NCBI GenBank assembly: GCA_020859875.1
Contig: JAJBVJ010000221.1
Coordinates: forward strand, 1-8,717
Direction: 5' to 3'
DNA length: 8,717 nucleotides
DNA from: Rikenellaceae bacterium
GTDB taxonomy: Bacteria; Bacteroidota; Bacteroidia; Bacteroidales; Rikenellaceae
Within the stretch, counting starts at the first letter, position 1; each line of letters begins with the position of its first letter. Shown here piece by piece: positions 1 through 5,743 of this stretch. The notes beneath the pieces were generated by a model that was not told where the DNA came from, searched no databases, and was given only the letters and a program-made list of their open reading frames with translations. Position numbers and translations under genes: made by a program.

Positions 1-127
1 TTATCGTTAGTATACTGCTATGTAAAAGGAGCACATAAGTATTAATTTTTCCTAAATCGGGAAATATATTGCCGATTATTTTACGGTTATTATTTTCATG
101 TCACCCAACTAACCCTGCTGTAACGCT

Positions 128-694
128 TTAGGCTTTATATTCGGGTTCCCAGAATTCTTCACGCACGGATAATTCATCTGCCATTTTCCTTCCCAGCTGG
201 TAAAGATAATCCGACAGCCTGTTCAGGTATGCCAAAGAATTTGCTGAAATTTCGTAACTGCCGGCAGCCCGTACAGATTCCCGCTCCGCCCTGCGGCAGA
301 CGGTTCGGCAAATATGAGCCAGCGAAACCAGCGGGTGTCCGCCCGGAATGGTAAACCGGGTGAGCGGCGTAAGCTGCTCCGAGATGTAGTCGATCCTCTT
401 TTCGAGGTAGGATATTTCATCTTCGGAAATGTCTTCCACCTTCGATTGGCTGCTTCCCCCCGAGGCAAGCAGAGCCTGTACGGTCATAAGTGTATTCAGG
501 ATCACACCGAGATCGTCCCGGTATTCGTCCAGGAATGTCCTTACTGGGTCCATATTGTCTCTGAAATAGGCGATAAAAGCAGAGAGTTCATCTACGGTGC
601 CGTATGCCTCCACCCGAAGATCGTCCTTGCCGACCCTTTGCCCGAAGGCGAGGGATGTAGTCCCCGCATCTCCTGTTTTGGTGTATATTTTCAT
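128..694 (-). CDS. PduO-type ATP:cob(I)alamin adenosyltransferase
   Basis: The 188-residue protein matches the PduO/MMAB-type corrinoid adenosyltransferases, which transfer the 5'-deoxyadenosyl group of ATP to cob(I)alamin to make adenosylcobalamin in the cytoplasm. Visible family motifs are the N-terminal ATP-binding TKTGDAGTTSL (residues 5-15), YGTVDELSAF (31-40), the arginine-rich helix CRTVCRRAERESV (129-141) carrying the ATP-contacting Arg/Glu residues, and YLNRLSDYLYQLGRK (156-170) near the C-terminus. The length is normal for the family and no key motif is missing. The ATG start sits directly before the motif-bearing N-terminus, with an A-rich leader and no clear Shine-Dalgarno. It begins 5 bases after the upstream gene's stop, so it is probably the last gene of the oxidoreductase operon. 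In Bacteroidetes a usual consumer of the product is methylmalonyl-CoA mutase; that gene is not in the window, so the link is inferred. Confidence 0.95.
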   Translation of the reverse strand: MKIYTKTGDAGTTSLAFGQRVGKDDLRVEAYGTVDELSAFIAYFRDNMDPVRTFLDEYRDDLGVILNTLMTVQALLASGGSSQSKVEDISEDEISYLEKRIDYISEQLTPLTRFTIPGGHPLVSLAHICRTVCRRAERESVRAAGSYEISANSLAYLNRLSDYLYQLGRKMADELSVREEFWEPEYKA

Positions 695-699
695 AACTT

Positions 700-1230
700 T
701 TATATTTTATAGTGTCCGGGAGGTCTTCCGCTTTTGTAAATAAAAAGAATATACCCCCTGTTGTCTATGGTGATACAGTCGCCCCTATGGGCGAGTTCTT
801 TACAAATTTCTGCCCGCTCTTTCCGGCTTCGTGGAGAAATGACCACGACCGTACCCTCCTCACCGCCGAATTTATCTTTCAGAGCTTCGATAGTGTCCGC
901 CGTACAACTGCCGGCAAATACCCGGAGAGTCCCGGAATCAATACCACGGATTTCCGTCCGTTGGTCGTAATGTATCACCGTCCTCCCGTATTCGCAATAA
1001 TTATGCAGGTTTTGCAGCTGCATGGCAGTCCGCCGCGAAACTCCCACGGTGCGAAGGAAGGTATAGAGTATATCCTTGTCGCCCGAAAAACCTTTGCCGA
1101 AAATCAGTGCATTGCGGATTATCCCGTAGACAAACGGGGAATGGATGCCGTGGCCTCGCACGTGCCGCAGCCTGAAGTATGGTGCTAACCGTACCGGTAG
1201 CCGTCCAATTCTGAAAATTCCGTCCATCAT
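700..1230 (-). CDS. small methyltransferase-like protein of unknown function
   Basis: This reads as a protein of about 176 residues. Its N-terminal part, around residues 10-40, contains RHVRGHGIHSPFVYGIIR, resembling the opening [RK]xGxHSPFVY signature of a Bacteroidetes class I SAM-dependent methyltransferase family, as I recall it. The rest does not show the glycine-rich SAM-binding motif (ELGTSxG-like) of full-length members, and the protein looks shorter than those. I therefore do not assign methyltransferase activity. No signal peptide or membrane segment is evident. Start choice is uncertain: GTG at 1233, ATG at 1230 (sharing one base with the upstream TGA stop) and ATG at 1227 are all in frame. 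GGAGGG lies just upstream at 1234-1239, with spacing best suited to 1227. The overlap implies translational coupling to the oxidoreductase. It could be a degenerate relative or a genuine short family. Confidence that it is a real gene is fairly high; its function is unknown. Confidence 0.7.
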   Translation of the reverse strand: MMDGIFRIGRLPVRLAPYFRLRHVRGHGIHSPFVYGIIRNALIFGKGFSGDKDILYTFLRTVGVSRRTAMQLQNLHNYCEYGRTVIHYDQRTEIRGIDSGTLRVFAGSCTADTIEALKDKFGGEEGTVVVISPRSRKERAEICKELAHRGDCITIDNRGYILFIYKSGRPPGHYKI

Positions 1231-2474
1231 CACCCTCCTAGCGAGCCTGCTACGTAACCGGTCGAAAATGCTATCTGGAGGTTATATCCGCCCGTATCGG
1301 CATCCATGTCCAAGACCTCGCCGGCAAAATAGAGTCCTCTCACCAGCTTGGATTGGAGTGTATCCGCATCGACTTCATCGAGGCATATTCCGCCGGCGGT
1401 TACCACCGCCTCCTCGAACGGACGGTAATCTTCCACCCCGATGCGAAGGTCTTTCAACCGTGTTGCGATCCCGGTTTTCGCCTGTTCCGTGAGTGCACCG
1501 ACAGGAGTTCCGGGATCCAATCCGGCCACCTGGCAAAAGTGACCGACCAGAGGTGCCGGAAGTAATTTACGGACGAGCTCAGCAACGGTGATCCCGGGCG
1601 CCGTTTCCAACTCGCGGCCGATCCGTCCAACAATAGTTTCCCCATCGAGGGCCGGTTTCATGTCGAGGCTTAGCTCTACCTTTTTCCCCTCTATTAGGGC
1701 ATCCACCGCCGTCCTGCTGAGGCGCAATATTACCGCCCCTTCCAGACCCCGTGTGCCGAATTCCATCTCCCCGAAATGCTCCTCCACCGCCTGGCCGTCC
1801 ACAAGCAGCTTCACCCCAGTATTTTTAAGTTTCAGCCCCTGGAGTTTGCGGGCAATATCCTGGCCGGCTTCAAGGGGTACGAGCGACGGGCGTATAGCTT
1901 CTATTGTATGGCCCAGCGAGTGGGCAAGATCGTAACCGTCGCCGGTCGATCCTGTGGAGGGGTAGGAGGCTCCTCCTGTGGCTATTATAACGTTACGGCA
2001 TTCGGTCTTGCGGGGGAACCCATGGCGAGTGGTTATCTCCACACCGTTTACTCTTCCGCCGACGGTTTTTATTCCCGTAACCTTAGTATGGAATAGGAAT
2101 TCGGCCCCTGCTTCCTTCGCATAATCATAAAGGGCATCCGCTATGTCCCATGCTTTACCACTTGCCGGAAAGACCCTTTCACCCCTTTCGAATTCCAGTT
2201 TTACCCCTTCCTCCTTAAAAAAGCGGACAGTGTCGCGGTTGGTGAAACGGTCGAAAGAGCAGGCAAAAAAATCGGAGCCCGTGCGTATATGGGATAGGAA
2301 TTGCTCCCTTTCCCGGGTATTTGTAATATTACAGCGGCCCTTGCCGGTGATTCGCACCTTTCGGCCGGCTTTCTCCATCTTCTCCACTACCAGTGTTTTG
2401 TAACCAAGGCTTGCAGCCCTGCCGGCCGCCATCATTCCCGCCGCACCGGCTCCTATAATTATCACATCGTACAT
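1230..2474 (-). CDS. YhiN/BaiN-family NAD(P)/FAD-dependent oxidoreductase
   Basis: The 414-residue flavoprotein belongs to the HI0933/YhiN/BaiN-like family; members bind FAD, but the physiological substrate of most is unknown. Residues 2-13 form the dinucleotide-binding GAGAAG motif at the end of the first beta strand. TGKGRCNITN (43-52) and GERVFPAS (98-105) are family signatures, ATGGASYPSTGSTGDGY (165-181) is the conserved central block, and YFAGEVLDMDADTGGYNLQ (382-400) is the C-terminal FAD-contacting block. The length is normal. The reading frame stays open for another 134 codons upstream, but I start at ATG 2474 because the Rossmann fold begins there and the extension translates a DNA repeat. 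The leader is A-rich without Shine-Dalgarno. A TATCTTTG box lies 22-29 bases upstream of the start. It is probably the first gene of a three-gene operon. The context does not reveal its substrate. Confidence 0.93.
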   Translation of the reverse strand: MYDVIIIGAGAAGMMAAGRAASLGYKTLVVEKMEKAGRKVRITGKGRCNITNTREREQFLSHIRTGSDFFACSFDRFTNRDTVRFFKEEGVKLEFERGERVFPASGKAWDIADALYDYAKEAGAEFLFHTKVTGIKTVGGRVNGVEITTRHGFPRKTECRNVIIATGGASYPSTGSTGDGYDLAHSLGHTIEAIRPSLVPLEAGQDIARKLQGLKLKNTGVKLLVDGQAVEEHFGEMEFGTRGLEGAVILRLSRTAVDALIEGKKVELSLDMKPALDGETIVGRIGRELETAPGITVAELVRKLLPAPLVGHFCQVAGLDPGTPVGALTEQAKTGIATRLKDLRIGVEDYRPFEEAVVTAGGICLDEVDADTLQSKLVRGLYFAGEVLDMDADTGGYNLQIAFSTGYVAGSLGG

Positions 2475-2495
2475 TTTGTTTTCTTGAATTACAGG

Positions 2496-2503
2496 CAAAG
2501 ATA
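2496..2503 (-). promoter_or_regulatory. candidate -7 promoter box TATCTTTG for the oxidoreductase operon
   Basis: On the minus strand this reads TATCTTTG, an exact match to the Bacteroidetes sigma-ABfr -7 consensus TAnnTTTG. It would place the transcript start roughly 10-15 bases before ATG 2474. No convincing -33 TTTG is seen at 19-21 bases upstream. The box is formed at the left edge of the first copy of the tandem repeat; the second copy reads TATCTTTA and the third TATCCTTA, so only this copy keeps the exact consensus. Confidence 0.5.
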
Positions 2504-2736
2504 GTGAAAGCCGAGGGCAATCGGAGCAAACTGGTTTGCGGAAGATTGCCGAGGCGCATCCTATTTTCTGTAAAGATAGTGAAAGCCGAGGGCAATCGGA
2601 GCAGACTGGTTTGCGGAAGATTGCCGAGGTGCCTCCGATCTTCTGTAAGGATAGTGAAAGGTGACAGCAATAGGGAGGAAAACTTGATTTTCCGGAAAAT
2701 GCCGAACGCCTCCGATCTTCTATAAAATAGTGAAAG
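2497..2736. repeat. tandem 75-76 base hairpin repeat, three units plus a partial fourth
   Basis: Units begin at 2497, 2572 and 2647, and a truncated fourth begins near 2723. The shared block ATAGTGAAAG recurs at 2501, 2576, 2651 and 2727, giving periods of 75, 75 and 76. Units 1 and 2 differ at 5 of 75 positions by eye; unit 3 is much more diverged in its middle but matches unit 2 at its end. Each unit is built around an imperfect palindrome: in unit 1, GCC (2510-2512) and GGCAATC (2516-2522) pair with GATTGCC (2544-2550) and GGC (2553-2555), enclosing an inner stem GCAAAC/GTTTGC (2526-2539). It resembles short intergenic palindromic repeats that I recall from Bacteroidales genomes. There are no unique spacers, so it is not CRISPR. 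Function is unknown; terminator, promoter and nuclease-protection roles are all possible. Confidence 0.9.
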
Positions 2737-2844
2737 CAGTAATGAGACTTCTGCGTGGGAATATAAAATAGCCGGTGAATTATAATAAGAAAAAAATAAC
2801 CACGAAATAATCCCTGGCGGGCTGAAACATAGGAAAAAAATCCG

Positions 2845-2852
2845 TACGTTTG
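2845..2852 (+). promoter_or_regulatory. candidate -7 promoter box TACGTTTG for nusB
   Basis: TACGTTTG matches the Bacteroidetes -7 consensus TAnnTTTG and lies 37 bases before the nusB ATG, predicting a 5' leader of roughly 30 bases. The expected -33 TTTG is not obvious at 19-21 bases upstream, so the call rests on the -7 box and its position. Confidence 0.5.
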
Positions 2853-2889
2853 CACCCGGAATATATCGTTTATCAAGTTCTATCGTGTT

Positions 2890-3828
2890 ATGCTAAGCCG
2901 GAGATTACTCAGGATAAAGGTTGTTAAGGCCCTTTACGCACACTTCAAATCGGAGTCGGACTCTCCGATAACGTCCGAAAAGAATCTGACGTCCAGTGTA
3001 GACAAGACTTATGACCTGTACAACCAGTTGCTCTGGCTTATCGTGGAGGTTAAACGATATGCGGAGTCGCGCATAGAGCTGGCCAAGTCCAAAAAACTTC
3101 CCACAAAGGAAGACCTCAATCCAAATACCCGATTCGTCGATAACCAGATGATCCGGCAGATCGAGGAAAGCGATAAGCTGAGCGAATACCTCGAAAAGAA
3201 ATCGCTCGGATGGGTTAGATACCCCGAACTCATTAAAAGTCTTTACGATTCTCTGGTAGCGAGCGATTATTACCGAAATTATATGGAGGCTCCGGAGGTA
3301 TCCTACAACGACGACCGCCGGTTGGTGGAAGACTTCTATCTTAACACTGTGGAAGATAACGAATTGCTGGAGGAGGTCGTAGAGGAACAATCCGCTTACT
3401 GGGCCGACGATATAGATTTTGCCCTTATCCTTGCGATGAAAACGATTACATCGTCGCGCCGGGGACAGCCCGACCTTCCTATCAGTTCCAAGTTCAAGAA
3501 AGAAGACGACCGGGAGTTTTACAAAGAGCTCTTCCGAAAGGCGGTGGTAAAGTACAACGAATACCTCACATATATCGAACAGTTTACACAAAACTGGGAT
3601 GTGGAGCGGATAGCCTTTATGGACAATATTATTATGGTGGCGGCCATAGCCGAATTAACCACCTTCGAGTCGATCCCGGTCAAGGTGACACTCGACGAAT
3701 ACATAGAAATCTCGAAATTTTACAGTACGCCCGGGAGCGGTCATTTTATTAACGGAGTGCTGGATAAGGTCATAAGCATACTTAAACAGGAGGGTAAGAT
3801 AAACAAAACGGGCCGAGGACTCATATAG
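2890..3828 (+). CDS. nusB: transcription antitermination factor NusB, long Bacteroidetes form
   Basis: The 312-residue protein carries a NusB fold at its C-terminal end (about residues 195-305). There TQNWDVERIAFMDNIIMVAA, ESIPVKVTLDEYIEISKFYS and GHFINGVLDKVISILK follow the family pattern of a tryptophan/arginine/aspartate helix, a P-V-x-x-x-E-Y segment and a final N-G-V-L-D helix. NusB binds boxA RNA together with NusE (ribosomal protein S10) and supports antitermination of rRNA transcription. Classical NusB is about 140-150 residues; the N-terminal extension of roughly 150 residues is usual in Bacteroidetes homologues, and its opening LSRRLLRIKVVKALYAHF itself resembles a NusB N-terminal helix. 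ATG 2890 is the first start after the predicted promoter and begins this helix. The gene is followed after 17 bases by the DUF1573 gene, so the two are probably cotranscribed. Confidence 0.93.
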   Translation: MLSRRLLRIKVVKALYAHFKSESDSPITSEKNLTSSVDKTYDLYNQLLWLIVEVKRYAESRIELAKSKKLPTKEDLNPNTRFVDNQMIRQIEESDKLSEYLEKKSLGWVRYPELIKSLYDSLVASDYYRNYMEAPEVSYNDDRRLVEDFYLNTVEDNELLEEVVEEQSAYWADDIDFALILAMKTITSSRRGQPDLPISSKFKKEDDREFYKELFRKAVVKYNEYLTYIEQFTQNWDVERIAFMDNIIMVAAIAELTTFESIPVKVTLDEYIEISKFYSTPGSGHFINGVLDKVISILKQEGKINKTGRGLI

Positions 3829-3845
3829 GCCTGCAAGTTGAGATT

Positions 3846-4322
3846 ATGGCAAATTCATTGACCAAAAGAAATTCGCTCATCGGATTCTTTATAATAATCG
3901 TTTCAGTAATAATAATCGTACTGGTCAAGAATAAGGCCGGACATAATCCGCCGGCTACCGCTGCGAACGATATACAGGAAATCCGAACGGCGGTGCAGGT
4001 GGTAACACTGAGCGATGAGGAAAATACCGTTCATGCGGATACGGTTGCCCTCGGTAAGGTGCACTCCGGGGAGATTCTTTCACTGCCCCTAACAATTCGC
4101 AACGGCGGCGGGGAGCCCGTGGTGATAATAGATGTGGACAAAACTTGCGGGTGCCTCGATCTTGCCTATCCGCGGCATCCGCTCAAACCGGGCCAGGAAG
4201 CTCCGATGGAGCTCGAATTCGATTCCCAGGGTATCAAGGGGTGGGTTTATAAAACCCTTATTCTTAAAACATCCTCCTCCGGCGGTGAGCATCTGCTGGT
4301 AGTTACCGCCGATGTCGAATAA
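3846..4322 (+). CDS. DUF1573 domain protein with N-terminal membrane anchor
   Basis: The 158-residue protein starts with a short positively charged stretch and a strongly hydrophobic segment (about residues 11-27), followed by KNK. This is either a membrane anchor or an uncleaved signal; there is no lipobox cysteine. Residues 65-156 form a DUF1573 domain: an immunoglobulin-like beta fold with the pattern GEILSLPLTIRNGGGEPVVI, then DKTCGCLDLAYPRHPLKPGQ, where the CGC motif (101-103) is the family hallmark. DUF1573 proteins are common in Bacteroidetes and mostly of unknown function; the domain is expected to face the periplasm. It sits 17 bases after nusB and 58 bases before yajC. Its position beside a translocon component may hint at envelope biology, but this is inference only. 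Confidence 0.88.
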   Translation: MANSLTKRNSLIGFFIIIVSVIIIVLVKNKAGHNPPATAANDIQEIRTAVQVVTLSDEENTVHADTVALGKVHSGEILSLPLTIRNGGGEPVVIIDVDKTCGCLDLAYPRHPLKPGQEAPMELEFDSQGIKGWVYKTLILKTSSSGGEHLLVVTADVE

Positions 4323-4333
4323 AATATTTTACC

Positions 4334-4341
4334 TATCTTTG
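4334..4341 (+). promoter_or_regulatory. candidate -7 promoter box TATCTTTG for yajC
   Basis: TATCTTTG exactly fits TAnnTTTG and lies in the 58-base gap between the DUF1573 gene and yajC, 39 bases before the yajC start. It suggests that yajC can be transcribed separately from nusB. A -33 element is not evident, and the upstream sequence is the end of the DUF1573 coding region. Confidence 0.45.
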
Positions 4342-4380
4342 AATTCCATAATGGATAAAAATTAAATAAATACTTTCCGA

Positions 4381-4788
4381 ATGAATTTACTCCCGTTTTT
4401 GCTCAAAATCACAGCACAGGCCCAGGAAATGGGCGCACAGGCCCAAAGTACTGCCAATTCGACCCTTGTCGAACTGGCGGATACCGGTTCCGAGGTTCCG
4501 CCGTCGTTTATGGAGAGATATAACCTCCTGATAATGATGATTCTGGTCTTCGGTGTGATGTACCTATTTATGATCCGTCCGCAGCAGAAGAAACAGAAAG
4601 AGATGGTCAAATTCCGCAGTGCCCTCGAGAAAGGCGATAAAGTCATTACCGCCGGAGGAATTTACGGTACCATAAAAGAGGTGAAAGATACGTATGTTCT
4701 GCTCGAAGTCGACAACGGAGTTTCAATACGGGTAGAAAAATCTATGATCTCACAGGCTCCGGATCCGTCCGCACAGCCGAAGAAATAA
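4381..4788 (+). CDS. yajC: Sec translocon accessory subunit YajC
   Basis: The 135-residue protein is YajC, a single-pass inner-membrane protein that associates with SecDF and SecYEG in protein export. Residues about 48-64 (LLIMMILVFGVMYLF) are the transmembrane helix, followed by the hallmark MIRPQQKKQKE (64-74) and then the cytoplasmic domain KGDKVITAGGIYGTIKEVKD (84-103), with the conserved G-D-x-V-x-T-x-G-G-I-x-G block. The N-terminal region before the helix is longer than in E. coli YajC and contains a small duplication: AQAQ is encoded twice by the 11-base direct repeat GCACAGGCCCA at 4414 and 4435. The C-terminal tail is proline- and lysine-rich. The start is the first in-frame ATG after the upstream promoter candidate. 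A strong terminator follows 19 bases after the stop. Confidence 0.95.
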   Translation: MNLLPFLLKITAQAQEMGAQAQSTANSTLVELADTGSEVPPSFMERYNLLIMMILVFGVMYLFMIRPQQKKQKEMVKFRSALEKGDKVITAGGIYGTIKEVKDTYVLLEVDNGVSIRVEKSMISQAPDPSAQPKK

Positions 4789-4806
4789 AGTATAAGCCAT
4801 TCACAC

Positions 4807-4832
4807 AAAGAGGCCCCGACAGGCCTCTTTTT
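4807..4832 (+). terminator. intrinsic terminator after yajC
   Basis: A perfect 9-base stem, AAAGAGGCC (4807-4815) with GGCCTCTTT (4822-4830), encloses a 6-base loop. It ends in a run of five T (4828-4832) that partly belongs to the stem. It ends the nusB-DUF1573-yajC transcript. Read from the other strand, the stem is followed by CTTTGTGTG with only three T, so it would be a weaker terminator for the convergent gene. Confidence 0.88.
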
Positions 4833-4888
4833 CATATTCCTACTGATATAGATCACTATTGCGTCCGAGTTTCCGGCCGAACCGTATA

Positions 4889-5641
4889 TTATCTTGCGGG
4901 GGTTTCCGTATTACGGTTGCGTCCCAGTTTAATGCCGTTGAGTTCGAAGCCGCCCGGTTTTCGGTTCCTGTCGGGATTTTCGGGTTGTTTCCAGTACATA
5001 CGACCGAAATCGAAGTAATATCCCTTCGCATTGCCGTCTTTTTTGGTTAGCCGGACGTATTCTACACTGCGGCTGCGGATCATCCTACTATATATATTGA
5101 GATCCTTCGAGGCGAGGTAATCGTTTGCATGGGAGAACCAGAGGATATGCTTCGGGGAGCCCTCTTTCAATCCGCTGCCCGAATTGTCGATCACCCACAA
5201 TATCTTGTTTACCCTGTCGAGATTGACCGCCGCATTGACCGAGTCGCCGGCCATGGAGTAGGCGTAGGCCATGAAATTTATATTCTTGGGGCTGAAAGGA
5301 TCCTGCCGGAAAACACGCATGGCAGCTTCGATTATCGATTCCGCCTGTTCGGTATCGGGCACCGGATATTGTTCGAGCAGGGAAAGCACCCTGTCCTCGC
5401 CAGCTATCTTCTCGAGTGGTTTGTAAGAATCCTGGTATGCATAACCGTAATAAAGGTAGTGGTAATCCCGGAGTGTCAGTGTAGTATCGCCAGCTTCATA
5501 TCGGAGCATGAGCGAAGGATAATAGTAGGGCGATGCCGGGTCGATGATATTGGCAAGGATCGAGTCCTCGTCGGGAACCATCTCCTGCCCGTTAACAAAG
5601 AGAGGGCAGGCAAATATAAATAAGACCGCTAATTTTTTCAT
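4889..5641 (-). CDS. DUF4919-like secreted protein of unknown function
   Basis: The 250-residue protein has an N-terminal Sec signal peptide (MKKLAVLFIFACPLFVNG, probable cleavage before Gln19). Cys12 is followed by more hydrophobic residues and lacks a good lipobox, so I favour a soluble periplasmic protein over a lipoprotein. The mature part begins with an acidic segment and then IIDPASPYYYPSLMLRYEAG and YHYLYYGYAYQ, features I associate with DUF4919, a Bacteroidetes family without a known function. A middle section (about residues 80-150) with EQAESIIEAAMRVFRQDP and NFMAYAYSMAGDSVNA looks helical and could be TPR-like; this is inference. It lies alone between two terminators and converges on yajC, so it is probably a single-gene unit. 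I see no confident promoter upstream; TATTTTCG at 5677-5684 on the minus strand is a near match only. Confidence 0.8.
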   Translation of the reverse strand: MKKLAVLFIFACPLFVNGQEMVPDEDSILANIIDPASPYYYPSLMLRYEAGDTTLTLRDYHYLYYGYAYQDSYKPLEKIAGEDRVLSLLEQYPVPDTEQAESIIEAAMRVFRQDPFSPKNINFMAYAYSMAGDSVNAAVNLDRVNKILWVIDNSGSGLKEGSPKHILWFSHANDYLASKDLNIYSRMIRSRSVEYVRLTKKDGNAKGYYFDFGRMYWKQPENPDRNRKPGGFELNGIKLGRNRNTETPAR

Positions 5642-5688
5642 TTAGTCCGGTTTATGAAAACTTTATTAAGTTAACGCGAAAATATCGA

Positions 5689-5725
5689 AAATATTAGCCG
5701 GGAAGGCATTTCCCGGCTAATATTT
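5689..5725 (-). terminator. strong hairpin terminator after dapA
   Basis: A perfect 16-base inverted repeat, AAATATTAGCCGGGAA (5689-5704) with its complement at 5710-5725, encloses a 5-base loop. On the minus strand it is followed by TTTTCGATATTTTCG, a T-rich tail, and it lies 19 bases after the dapA stop. It should end the ligA/dapA transcript before the DUF4919-like gene, which starts 48 bases further along. Confidence 0.85.
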
Positions 5726-5743
5726 ATCTATGGTTCGGAGTTT

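Larger units (their letters stand above)
2475..2889. other. divergent intergenic region with repeats and promoters
   Basis: This 415-base stretch separates the leftward oxidoreductase operon from the rightward nusB operon and holds no gene I can support. From left to right it contains a short A-rich leader for the oxidoreductase, a tandem hairpin repeat (2497 to about 2736), an AT-rich segment (about 2737-2844) with no recognisable element, and a nusB promoter candidate (2845-2852). An open frame across it on the minus strand, and a shorter one on the plus strand (2504-2725), are products of the repeat sequence. Confidence 0.85.

Noticed and set aside
55..77. Hairpin AATCGG/CCGATT with an 11-base loop, possible terminator
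   Set aside because: The stem is only 6 bases, the loop is long, and neither strand has a good T-run after it, so it may be chance in AT-rich DNA. The rest of 1-127 shows nothing I can support.
314..1188. Plus-strand open frames of 132 and 158 codons
   Set aside because: They lie opposite the adenosyltransferase and the methyltransferase-like gene; the minus-strand frames have family motifs or operon-type overlaps, and these do not.
2504..2725. A 73-codon plus-strand open frame with repeated peptide
   Set aside because: The peptide repeat is just the 75-base DNA repeat read in frame; there is no sign of a conserved protein.
2497..2736. CRISPR array
   Set aside because: The repeats abut at a 75-76 base period with no unique spacers, each unit is internally palindromic, and no cas gene is nearby.
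2905..3591. A 228-codon minus-strand open frame
   Set aside because: It is opposite nusB, which has clear family motifs and a promoter candidate; the antisense product resembles nothing I recognise.
5129..5623. A 164-codon plus-strand open frame
   Set aside because: It is antisense to the DUF4919-like gene, which has a proper signal peptide and family features.
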